From positions 62,001 through 126,000 of the forward strand of contig JAYMGJ010000131.1 in the NCBI GenBank assembly GCA_037178675.1: a stretch of DNA of 64,000 nt, given 5' to 3'. Below are positions 19,800-30,072 of the stretch, one piece after another. Position numbers and translations under genes: made by a program. Below the pieces are notes generated by a model that saw only the letters and a program-made list of their open reading frames with translations, was not told the origin of the DNA and searched no databases. Positions within the stretch are counted from its first letter, which is position 1. Each line of letters opens with the position of its first letter. The DNA comes from Scleroderma bovista (lineage: Eukaryota; Basidiomycota; Agaricomycetes; Boletales; Sclerodermataceae).

Positions 19800-20035
19800 C
19801 GTCGGCACTAAATTGATGCAGCAATAGATGCGGCCGACACATAACACCCAGCACCACATATCGTCGGCACCACATATCAGCGGCACCACATATCAGCGGC
19901 ACCACATATCAGCAGCACCGCATATCAGCGGCACTGCATATCAGTGGCACAACATCTCATCGGCACATCTCTCGTTGAACATGCCGGAGTGTTGACTTTG
20001 CCGCACTGTTGACCATGCCGCAATGCTGATTGACC
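19800..20035 (+). repeat. CGGCA minisatellite 4 (16-nt units)
   Basis: Units of CATATCAGCGGCACCA type from about 19,855 to 19,975, then inverted-sense copies (TGCCGGAGTGTTGAC) to about 20,035. Core shared with arrays 1-3. From 20,036 to 20,495 no gene is seen. Confidence 0.85.
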
Positions 20036-20495
20036 GGCTCACTATGGTGTTATTGCTGCCGTCAGATTTCACCACACTGCCTCCATTGCGTACTGGCTCA
20101 CTTATTCTATTGGTATGCTACTCCTCTCAGCCCGAGTATTTTCATGACGACACCCATTTGTCCGGCTTAAGACTTTCACCCTACCCCGTGATGACAACAG
20201 AGCCATGGGCCCACCGTTGTCACTTGGTGACAATGCTGTCGGGGGCTGACCCCTGTGATACGGCAAAGCTCTAGTCATAAGCCTCACTTCCGCCAGCCCG
20301 TGTAGCACGGCCGATTGTCATCGTCCGCTGACCGTATAACACGGCCTACACAGGTGCATGGGCTCCAGTATTACCTACCTATTTGGAAGAGGTTTGGGAT
20401 CCAGGTTTGGTAGTAGCTCATCCATCTGTGTAGTTCTACCTTACAGCCATGTTGTAAAATTTTCATCTCGTGTCCATTCCAACAGTCACCCCACC

Positions 20496-22643
20496 ATGTC
20501 TGAGATCATGTGCCGAAAACCACGTCCAAAACCAGCTCCATATGCCCGTAAACCCATGCAAAAACCCTCGAAAGATACACCAGCAACATCAGCCAAACAA
20601 CAAAACACCAGTTCCCGGGAAAATCTCACCCTCCATGACTGGCTGACAGTCTTTGCCTACATTGATGAGCATCCAACCACTTCGCAGGCAGATGTGGTCC
20701 AGCACTTTGCAACAAAACACACAGGGGCTTTGGTGTTTACTCAGTCAACACTGTCAAGAAAGTTGAAGACTCGCACGAACCTAGAACAACGCGTGCATGA
20801 CAATCCTAGTGCACTGTCTTCAAAGAGACCTCGGATAGTCACTCAGCCAGATGTTGAAAAGGCTCTCGTTTGTTGGATTCGTGCCATGGAGGATAAGCGA
20901 GAGCATTTCACTGGGCCGATGTTGCGAGAGAAACGGAGGAGATTTGAAGACCTACTGGATGTTCCGGAAGAGGAACGGCTCACCGGTGATGGATGGGTGA
21001 CATCATTCACCAAAACATATAACTTACGAGAACACCGACGACATGGTGAAGCAGGATCTGTTGACCTTGTTGCTGTTGAAGCTGAGCGGCACCATATTGC
21101 GAAGGTCTTGGAAAAATTTGCCCCTAGAGACTGCTGGAACTTTGATGAGACAAGTCTCTTTGCATTGTAAGGCAGCTATCTTATTCATTGTATTTTATTA
21201 CTTACTGACCTTGATTCAGTGCTCCACCTGATCGAGGATTGTCAGTGAAGCAGATGAGTGGAAAGAAAAAGGACAAGTTCCATCTGACCCTGGGCTTTGC
21301 CTGTAATTCTGATGGGAGTGAGAAGATGCCGGTGTTTTTCATTGGCAGGTACAAGAAGCCATGCGTCTTTAAGAATAACACGCCAGCTTCTTATGGATTT
21401 GATTACCGTAATAACAAAAAGGCATGGATGACCGCTGAGTTATTCGAAGAGTGAGTGACTCATAACTTGTACCACAAGGGATGTGCTCATTATTCTATTG
21501 GATCAGCTGGGTGAAGGCATTTGATTTGAAGATGCGCAGGCAGAACCGCCATGTCTGCCTCATAATCGACAACTTCAGTGGCCACTATATTGACTTTCTG
21601 CCCCGGAACGTTCAGATAGAATACTTTGAGCCCAACTTAACATCATATGTTCAGCCTCTCGATGCGGGTATTATCCGATGCTTCAAAGCTCAGTACCGCT
21701 GTGCATTCAGCATGCGTGCTGTAGATCTTGAAGAAGCTGGAGAAAATGACATCTATAAAATTAATCTGCTCGAAGCCATGATAATGGCGAAGGACGCATG
21801 GGCAGCTGTGAAAGCGTCAACAATCGAGCACTGCTGGGCACATGCAGGCATTCAGAGGTTCGTAACATAAAGGCAATCCAACTGTAGAGCATGACTCAAT
21901 AGTCCCCCAGTATTTACGATCCTGCCGCCCTTCCTGCACATATGAATCCTGTCGCCTGGGACATCCTACGTGAATTTGCATCATCCGATGTCATGACCTT
22001 GCCTGATGTGGAGTCTCGCCTCAAGTTACTGCTGGGAGCAGGATATGTGGATGGGGACTGGCGGCCTGCAATTGATGCCATACTCACCACAGAAAACAAT
22101 ACCACAGCAGCCACTCAAGAAGTCGAGAGACTTGCTGCTGCTGCTGCTAACGATTCGCGCCTAAAAATCTGTATCCAACGCCCGACTCAGGTCATAGCAC
22201 CTCAAATTACTGCAATCGAGAAGGATCTTCTTGCCGCTGTCGAAGAACTTCACAAGATAAAAGGGGTTGGGGAGAATGTTCCGTCTGTGGATGAGCTTGT
22301 GGAACCGAAGGAAGAGCGTGATGTTCGAATGGAACCTGACAAGTTTCCAGGTGGGGACGCCGAAATTGTTGCCCATGTCAAGCACCTCATCGCGGTCGAG
22401 AAAGGAGAAATCATCAAGGTCGATGATAGTGAGGACGAAGATGGCGAAAATGACTTATCCGCAGGCCTGACTCTTTCTGATGTGGCGCAGATGTGCGAGA
22501 AACTTGAGGCCGCATGTTGGAGGTTTGGTTACTCTGACAACCTTTCCCTACCGCACGAATTGCGTCGTTTCCGTGGCCATCTTAGGCAAATGGAGATGAA
22601 AAATGCAAAGCAGTCGACATTAGATTCATACTGGCGAAGATAG
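20496..22643 (+). CDS. pogo/Tc1-type DDE transposase (CENP-B-like)
   Basis: Four exons, 20,496-21,166, 21,220-21,450, 21,507-21,857 and 21,911-22,643, joined by introns of 53, 56 and 53 nt, encode a continuous 661-aa protein. N-terminal helix-turn-helix regions (NLTLHDWLTVFAYIDEHPTT; a CENP-B/Tc5-type DNA-binding segment with WIRAMEDKREHFTGPML) precede the DDE_1 catalytic domain. The three acidic residues are visible in NFDETSLF, CLIIDNFSGH and QPLDAGIIRCFKAQYR. The C-terminus after about residue 420 is acidic and ends STLDSYWRR. The ATG at 20,496 has a good context (CCACCATGT); an in-frame upstream start gives a less typical N-terminus. Catalytic residues and splice sites look intact, so this copy could be functional. 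I could not find convincing terminal inverted repeats or a TA duplication. Confidence 0.9.
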
Positions 22644-23552
22644 GTACCCAGTCAACTTCGTTGAACTACGATTACTAGTACTACTAGGGCTTGTCTTTGC
22701 TTCGTGTCACAAATTAGTAATCTTTGTCACACTATGTGTGACATGAGCCTCTTGTATACCCCCCATAGTGCATGAAAACTTCCTCAGCCTGACCTTATGC
22801 ACTATGAGACAATCAACTGTACGCAGTGCGTACACAGGTCACGATAGAGCACTAGAGGAAGTTTGTTTATTGTATTTGAATACTTAATTCACGACCTAAG
22901 TTATACTTGCAACTTCAAGATAGGCCTCCGTGCTCCAGGTTTGTGACCTCCAGTAGTTCTCTCCAGCAGGGCATTCCGACTAGGGAAATTGAATGTACAA
23001 ATAAAATGGCAATGGTACGACGCCGCTACTCGAAGTCTGTTCTTTTAACTGTACCACGCTAAGGAGTCCTTGTGCTAAGAAGAGAACGCGCCTTTGTCTA
23101 TCGTCAACCGTTATCCGATATCTCCTGCAAGAAATGCTGCGGTAATGTCATCCATAAGTCCTGTGGTTAGCTGCTGCGAATGCTAAACCCATATACAGTG
23201 AATATAGCCCGGCATACGGGAATGATGTGCTTACCACTCTCAACTGAGAATTCACTGGCATATAGAGATGCACCTCCGGCAACGTTAACGGGAAATTTTC
23301 AAACTCCAGGATGCAGTTTTCTTTGAGGATTTCGTACAGTGGAGGAAAATTGCAATCAAAGCTTTCACTAGGGCCATCATATTCAGAAGAGTGTACCAGC
23401 TTCACATACAACTTTCGCAGCCCCAATGCTTGTCGATCAACAAGCCAAGCCGAGAACTGGTTGGGTTCTAGCCATTTGGGGTGCACCCACACAAGGTTAA
23501 GCTCTCGAGTTCCGTCCAGAGGTCTATGGGACGACGAGCACGAGCATTGCTC
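22644..23552. other. Spacer with possible gene fragment cut by the Plavaka element
   Basis: 22,644-23,140 shows no gene, only a small hairpin (CATAGTGCAT..ATGCACTATG, 22,768-22,807). On the minus strand 23,530-23,148 is open (WVHPKWLEPNQFSAWLV..LRKLYVKLVHSSEYD), reminiscent of the C-terminal leucine-rich part of Agaricomycete F-box proteins, but this is weak. Its upstream part would lie beyond the terminal repeat at 23,553, so it may be a host fragment interrupted by the element. Confidence 0.3.
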
Positions 23553-23576
23553 ACATCAGCAAATTGTCATGTGTCT
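23553..23576 (+). repeat. Left terminal inverted repeat of Plavaka element
   Basis: ACATCAGCAAATTGTCAT followed by GTGTCT; pairs with 30,049-30,072 on the opposite strand with three mismatches. Confidence 0.75.
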
Positions 23577-23800
23577 GAATGTCCTGAGATTCATCTGAGT
23601 GACCTGGGTGTCTGACCATGCCTGGAAAATGTCTGGGGTCAGGTCACACTCTGGAGCCAGGTCTATCAGACAGAATTCATACTCAAGTGACAGGTGTGAT
23701 GACAGACATAATTCCAGACAGTTTCAGGTCATGTTCAGACACCATCAGACCTATCAGACCACATGTGTTGTCCAGACAATGGACCAGACTCAAGGCACTT
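23577..23800. repeat. Left subterminal TGTCTG/CAGACA repeats
   Basis: At least ten copies of TGTCTG, CAGACA or CAGACC in about 220 bp, in both orientations. The 3' end of the transposase gene begins right after this block. Confidence 0.7.
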
Positions 23801-23815
23801 GGATGGACAATGGAA

Positions 23816-26800
23816 TTAAAATACAAGCATGTTTGCATGGTGGTCAATGTACTTATTAACATAGTAAGCCTGAAAGGCATCTAAAGATTCAGAGAAATGG
23901 AGGTCAACAGGAGTAAATTCTCTGCCATAAATTCCTATAAGGTGTGCACCCCGTACCACCGAATCCAGAGAAATGACACTTTGGATGCAATGTCCATTGT
24001 CATCCACTTCTGGTGCCACGACCCACATGCCTGTCAGCTCATCCGGCTCATCAGCAACTGGGACAAACCAATCAACCAATGCGCATGAGTAGTGACATCC
24101 CTCATGTACACAAGAGAAGAACAGGCGCACCCTTCCCACCATCAGACTACGAAAGCCCTCTGTATCCATACCTCCCTTAGCCACATATATGCAGTCATAA
24201 CGTGGGGGGCCTCCTTGCCAAGATGGTGTTGCACGTATTATTTTGCAGCGCATACCCCCTACACCTGACTGATCGCTTGGTGCGTAGAACGTTGCCACAG
24301 CAGAGTAAAATACCCGAATATTTCTTTGAAAAGGAGGGCAGACACGGAGGTCTACACGATCCCCTGGTATCTCGGCATCAGGGTTGACTTGGTCATAGAG
24401 GAAACGGCGGATTGCCTCTTGCAATCCCTGGAGATCAAGACAGTCCGCCACATATGAGACCATACCAGACACACTATACACTGCACATATAGTATGTCAA
24501 TCGCATGGGCAATCATATGGAAATGACGGACGCACCTGGGCGAGATGCTAGCTTGACTGTATATGTTGCCGGGTCGTCATCTACTGCCCCCCCTTCGTCA
24601 TCTTCTACGTCCACCCTTACAGCCTCCATTCCATCTGGGAGCAGTGGTCCATCCAACATGCCGCGCTCCGTGAACCATCTTCGAGCTGCAGCTAGCTTGT
24701 CGAGGCGTTGATTGGCGACCAGCATCTGTCCGAGCGCATTGAATCTGTTGGAGCGTCGCCATGGTTCCTTCACGGCCCTGATGTGCTTCGACTCTGTAAT
24801 TGATGAGCACAACCCGTTGGGCGTGCCAAATAATTCAATCAGTTCACGGTAGTGAACCATGGCATGTTGACGCGGGAGGGATAAGTGCACTCGTACGCCA
24901 GTCGTTATAAAAATGGCACGTTCTTGATGGAAGCGATGCACAGCTGCGTCGATTGCATCCAGCGTTGCTTCATTAAGGACGGAGCGCCGGACCAAATAAC
25001 AGAAATCTAACAGTGCGCTCAGCACACGCACCATGCCTGGGGGCACATGGCCAGCTATGGCTGGCAAGTATACCTCACCATCCACAATATCAGAGATATA
25101 CTTATTTGATATGTGCACGATCACTTACCTTCATTAGTGCCTTCGAATCATCACCGGTCCACTGTTTGAACCCGCGGCCTTCCGGAAAACGGCGCAGTGC
25201 AGGAAACGGCGGTGCAGCAGCAATCCTAATGCATGCTTCAGTGAGGTTGGCTGCAGATTATGATCACTTACCTGTGGTCAATGTCTGCAATAATTTCACT
25301 GGCATGCTGTTTTCCGTGCTCGAGCTCCAAGTAATCATTGATCCAGGTGACGACATGGTCTTTGAACGTGCCCTTAATCAATTGATGAAGCAGGTCTGGC
25401 GCGATAAGTTCATGGATGTCTGCGCGGGGGAAGTCCGAAGTAAAAGGCTAGTAGATTCTGGTGAGCTAGGCTGGAAAGAGAAGCAAGAAGCGAACCCACA
25501 CACCACAATGTCATGGATGATGCCATAGTCGTTTGATAGCGTTTGGGGGTCAAGGACATCAAGAAGCGCCTCAGTAAGTTCGTGGGACCAACGGCCACCG
25601 CCGCCATCCAAGTTATTGTTGCGGGCAGTGCACCTGATGCAGATGGTAAGTTCAATCGAATAGAGCAACATGCCGACTTACCGTGGACACCAACCTTGCA
25701 CTACACCTGTCAACAACACCTGTTCAGAATAGTCAGCGATGTAGGGGCCAAGTCCGTATATAACCCGACGAAAATGCCCATCTGGACACAACGTGACCGC
25801 AGGCACAGTCATGTGCGGCTTCAGTGAGTCCAACACAGCCGCAATGGAACTATGGAAGAGCTGGCGGCGAAAACGGCGGAATGCAAGATCATTTTTGTGT
25901 GCCTCATCAGCTACATTCGAACAGATGAGTATGGAATGGAAAAAAAAAAGTGATAGAACAATAGACATACTGACTCTTGGGAATGGCGAGAAATGCGAGA
26001 ATTGTGACGGCATCACGGTGTGCCCGGCGGACATTGTTGTGTATGTTGCCAAGTGAGATATAAAGCGGGTAATATTCTGTGTTCCCTGTCGCAACCGATA
26101 CCGTAGTCTTGTCACTGCCGAGGACTACCGGCACAAACATTGCGCCATGCGTGCCAGCATCCTTCGCAATCATGTCCTGAGCGCAGTAAATTTGGTGTCA
26201 ACCACTTGAATGGCAATTAGACAGGAACTACTTACTGACTGTTCGAACGCCCACTGGCCAGACATCAAGTCGCACACTTCACGTTTCCCATCTTCGTCGA
26301 TGACGACTTTGGCGGCATAATCAATCTCGCCTTTGAAGTCGGGGTTTGCAAGCTGGTGCTCAAGCACCACCTTTGGATCGCGGTACCATACGTTGTACTC
26401 AGCAGTCATCCAAGAAGGGGGTTCACCATCAGGCATTGCACCCGAATACGTCATGGAGAACGATTGCCAAGGGGAGTCACCATGCGTTGTAGCGTCGATC
26501 GTATCGTACATATCCTTGTGTGAGTGAAAAGGCGGATCCTTGTCATACATCGCAGCCATGATGGCCAGCAAGTCATCGATCTTCGCGGCTGACATCTGTT
26601 CACGACTGTACAGGAATTCAGCCAGTTGGAAGGCTGCCCTACTCTCATAGGGACTGTAGTCATCTGGAAGGGGACTTGGGTTCAGAGATGGTGGAGAGCC
26701 GGGTGGCAAATAATGTCCAGCATGATCGCACGGAGTTCCTACATGGCAATGGTAAGCCCTTGTATTGGGTGTGTCGACAAAATTAAATGTACCGTCAAGT

Positions 26801-27081
26801 AAGGGGTGATAGCTCACGTTCCGACCTCGAGGATGTTGCCCAGCACCTATGTTGGGTTCATCCGGCCCGGGGGGATCCATGCCATCTGGGAAGTCATAGT
26901 CTTGATATGGTTCAACCGCTTTGAGACGGATGGCTGGTTGCGGACGAATCCCAGCAGTGGGGTGCCGCCTTTGTATGTGCTGTTTCACACCACCCCGAGT
27001 CGAACACGACTTGGTGCAGCTGTTGACACCACAGACAAAGACTCTGTGGCCAAACGGGCGTTCTGGTGGGCGGCGAGGCAT
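23816..27081 (-). CDS. Plavaka transposase
   Basis: Multi-exon gene on the minus strand starting MPRRPPERPFGHRVFVC. Exons include 27,081-26,236 (C2H2 zinc finger C..C..H..H at residues about 14-36, then the family stretch HPLLDGTFNF..PCDHAGHYLPPGSPP and SPWQSFSMTYSG), 26,176-25,975 (MFVPVVLGSDKTTVSVATGN; YYPLYISLGNIHNNVRRAHR), 25,910-25,682 (CPDGHFRRVIYGLGPYIADY), and from 25,633 (CTARNNNLDGGGGRWSHE), followed by DFPRADIHELIAPDLLHQLI, an exon ending at a GTAAGT near 25,133, 25,105-24,5xx (LCSSITESKHIRAVKEPWRR; RFNALGQMLVANQRLDKL) and a C-terminal exon ending at 23,816. Junctions I checked keep the frame, so the gene looks intact. The Plavaka family is a CACTA-like group of DDE transposases abundant in Agaricomycetes. 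It shares a 178-bp divergent promoter with the DUF6532 gene. Confidence 0.9.
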
Positions 27082-27259
27082 GGGGATTGCACTTGTTTAT
27101 CGCCCAGCAGGCTGCGCCATCTAGGCTGTCATTCGGAGTAGAGATGTCATATATGAACTGTGCAGTTTTAACCTACAGTGGCTGAGGGAGAAAAAAAAAA
27201 AAACAAACACGGAGACGACTTGGTATCCCCAACATACCTCATAGTCACATATCGCCGAC
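27082..27259. promoter_or_regulatory. Divergent promoter inside the Plavaka element
   Basis: 178 bp between the transposase start and the DUF6532 gene start, with an A-rich tract (13 A near 27,190) that is typical of nucleosome-poor fungal promoters. No other element recognised. Confidence 0.45.
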
Positions 27260-29574
27260 ATGGCAAGCCAGCCAACCCGCACTATCAGCACGCGATCAAC
27301 CAATAAAAATGCTCATCCTGGTAGGCCCGACTTACCTGCAGCTCGACGTCCTGCAGACGTTGTACAGGCTGAGAAGGCAGCCAAGGTAATTGAAAATTCG
27401 CAGCGGGCACTTGCGATTCAGGCTGGAATCCAGCGTGTTGCTAGTATCGAACACGATCTGGCAATGACGGTGTCAGATCAGACTCAACGATTCAAAAAAC
27501 CCAACTTAAGCTTCCCGAGGAAGGTGACCCAGCTGCTGCAAAGCAAAGGATCGAGCCAAGAAGCAGATGACGATCTCGAAGACGAAGGTCAAGCTGTTGA
27601 TGAGGAAGAAACATTGGTGAACGGTGAGTGCTATTGCGGCTTGGTGAAAAATAAATGCTAGACTTACTTGTATTCATAGTGCCAGACGGTGTCTCGACTC
27701 CAAGTGGTTCAGAGTTCGAGCCTGGGGAAGATGGGGGAGGGAATGAGAGTGATAGTAGGCGCCCAGACCTCGTGCCAGAAGCTATCAGTTCCAAAAGGAG
27801 AACAAAGGGTTTACCAAAGCCTACACGAGAGGCTATTACGCAAGCACGCCGCGACTTCAATTACCCTGCAACACCTGCTGCCAGCGGAGGCAAACGAGCC
27901 CGCGAGGCTCTCTCAGACGAACGATCTCTGCCAAGGTAAGTTTGAGCTTGGTGGGATTTCTATTGGCTATTGACTATTAGAATGGAAGCACTGGCGGTGA
28001 CAGGACTCTCAAAAAGCAACATTTAGAAGGAACCAGGCGCGGTACTCAACCAGCGGTCAATCGCACGCCAAGTGGCCTTAGAACCGGCTTCCATCCCAAC
28101 AATGGACAAGCCAAGGTGACCCGGGGACCAACACCATCCCAAACTCCCAACCCTTTGACTGCATCTTCAGGTCTGACCTATCGGGGCTCACCCATCACTC
28201 TCATGCCGTATACTGGTGGAGGTTTGCGTACTGACGCAGACGATGGTTTCGGGCCATCTTCAGACTCGTCCGTGGCGCCTATGCAGAGTACCGGCCAACC
28301 AGTCTTGAAGTCAGCAAAACCAAGGGCTACGGTGCGTGTGACCCTCATGACCTCTTCCCTCATGACCGATACTCACGCACTTTCACTGTAGTCTGCCATG
28401 AGGGTCATACCGAACGCACCACAACAACGCCTTCAACGGTCCGTGATCATCACTAATGCGGTTATGTCAACCAAGTCCCGTCAAGCTCCTTCGAATAATG
28501 ATCTACCTGCTGGCTCTGTGCGGACGTTCACGACGTGCTTTGTGCCTATAATGCGGAAATATGTCGGCTCCTTGGAGAACCCCTGGGTCACCGAGGGACT
28601 GGCACACCCGATGCAAATAATATGGGATGGTGTGATGCGGGACTGGCCACACAAATTCAGCGAGGACGATGACAAGGTCTACTGTCTGGTAAGTAGTGAT
28701 CCGTCGCCACTACCTACAACTGTCCTTACATTCCATCACATCTGATTTAATAGTGCATGCAAAAGATTTATGATTGGCGCACGCAGTTCGGTAAGGCTGC
28801 ATTAGACGCTGTTGAGGCTCACTGGGCCGCAGACGCCATGTACAAGGACCCTGAGGTCCGCAAAGAGTATGTCGAATCAGCATTGAGCCCTGGACTACCG
28901 TTTATGTACGGCTGTGTCGAGGTCCTTGACGACATAGGCACTATTCAGGTGCGTGGTGTTCGTAAACATGGCAATCTGTTGATGTTACTTCCATAGATGT
29001 CCAAGTCGTTTCTCTCCCCATTCATCTTGCAGACGTTTGCAACTCATCTAACGGCTCTTGTCCCAATCGAGAACAATCCGGAACTCTATGAAGGATTCAC
29101 TGCCACCCCTCCTTTTGGTGCGCTTGTACTCATGGTAACGGCGGTACAGTTGGCGTAAATTATGATGGCAGGGCCTGTTACTGATGAAGTCATCCAGGTT
29201 GAGCGGGCGTTGCACCTGTATCGCTCGGGTCACAAAGAAGAAAGTTCAAAGAAGGGCGATCTGACATTCTCGGATACGCATTGGGGCACCAAAACAATGT
29301 ATTATGTCGAGTCCGTTCGTAAGGTACACATCAAGAAATACAACCAGATCATCGCCGCAGCACGGCCATACTGTGAGGGCCATCGTCACCTGACTGGGAA
29401 TAACATCCACACTACCGCGGGCACTGAGGCCGTGGAAGCATACGGAGATGACCGTGCCCAAATTATGGTATCCTCCAGCATTGAACCAGAGGTATACTCT
29501 ACAGTGTCATTGCTGGAGGTTAACTAACAAACAATTCTCAGTCGGACAGTGGTGTAGCAGATGGAGTAATTTGA
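27260..29574 (+). CDS. DUF6532 domain protein carried by Plavaka element
   Basis: Eight or so exons: 27,260-27,623, 27,681-27,938 and so on, with the DUF6532 domain in the later exons (GSVRTFTTCFVPIMRKYVGS; LAHPMQIIWDGVMRDW at about 28,500-28,690; IYDWRTQFGKAALDAV at 28,760; LPFMYGCVEVLDD; FLSPFILQTFATHLTAL; VERALHLYRSG; final short exon SDSGVADGVI ending at 29,574). The N-terminus has the HPGRPDL motif and a helical Ala/Lys stretch shared with the truncated copy at 160-1,908, followed by a disordered acidic and Ser/Pro-rich linker. DUF6532 proteins are common in Agaricomycetes with no role known to me. Position inside the terminal repeats of a Plavaka element and divergence from its transposase suggest a transposition accessory or regulator; that is inference. 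Confidence 0.8.
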
Positions 29575-29759
29575 ATTGGAGGTATTATTTGCAACCTTGT
29601 TGATGGAAATTGGCTAAGAACTGATGACCATTGTTTTGCTCAGTTGGATAGCGTGGCAGATGTGACTTGGCTGCCTTCCACAAAGTTGGAAGCTGGATTG
29701 TAGTGCATGTTCTACAGTACCAATTATACCTATGAGCAGCCCAATTATATGTTTGAATT

Positions 29760-30048
29760 ACTTGTGTCTGGTGTGATCTGAGGCCTGCTGAGGAGCCTGT
29801 AATATGTGTCTGTGGTGTATCTGGCTGTTGTCTGATGAGGGCTGAACAGATGGGAGAGGCTGGGAAGAATCTGGAAGGTGTGTCTGGTGTGTATCTGGCT
29901 GCTGTCTGGTGCAGACTGAATAGACTGTGACCAGACAGATGCCAGACAATGATGCCTGACCCAGAAAGGAACATGCCTGAGTTCAGACACAAATCTGTGA
30001 CACCTGATGTGTCTGACATGTCTGACACTGTCTGTCCCAGACACTCCA
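29760..30048. repeat. Right subterminal TGTCTG/CAGACA repeats
   Basis: Series of GTATCTGGCTGYTGTCTG..TGATG-type units, two of about 105 nt (29,800 and 29,890), then denser TGTCTGACA copies to the right terminal repeat. Mirrors the left subterminal block. Confidence 0.7.
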
Positions 30049-30072
30049 AGACATATGTCATTTTGCTGATGT
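30049..30072 (-). repeat. Right terminal inverted repeat of Plavaka element
   Basis: Plus strand ends CATTTTGCTGATGT, the inverse of the left repeat ACATCAGCAAA. Sequence outside it shares nothing with the left flank. Confidence 0.75.

Larger units (their letters stand above)
7240..20000. mobile_element. TET/JBP-bearing multigene island with flanking direct repeats
   Basis: This segment holds five spliced genes, four CGGCA-core minisatellites and two copies of a roughly 0.55-0.6 kb sequence in the same orientation (7,285-7,840 and 19,203-19,797). It sits between a truncated chromovirus and a pogo element. Genes occur on both strands and keep their introns, which argues against movement through an RNA copy. 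I recognise no transposase in it. Fungal TET/JBP genes are known to be linked to KDZ DNA transposons, so a DNA element or the remains of one is the favoured reading; two tandem copies of which only one is complete is an alternative. Boundaries are approximate. Confidence 0.5.
23553..30072. mobile_element. Plavaka-family DNA transposon, apparently complete (6.5 kb)
   Basis: Bounded by inverted terminal repeats of about 24 nt (left ACATCAGCAAATTGTCAT at 23,553; right end reads ACATCAGCAAAATGACAT on the minus strand from 30,072; 21 of 24 positions agree). Next to each end lies a region packed with TGTCTG/CAGACA (23,570-23,800 and 29,760-30,055), the usual picture of subterminal transposase-binding repeats. 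Between them are a minus-strand transposase gene and a divergent plus-strand DUF6532 gene. I could not identify a clear target-site duplication. Confidence 0.8.

Noticed and set aside
7240..20000. LTR retrotransposon with the long direct repeats as LTRs
   Set aside because: No gag/pol, genes on both strands with introns, and the repeats lack TG..CA ends next to a matching primer-binding site.
22768..22807. Palindrome CATAGTGCAT..ATGCACTATG as end of the pogo element
   Set aside because: It is a local hairpin; no matching inverse copy was found upstream of 20,496.
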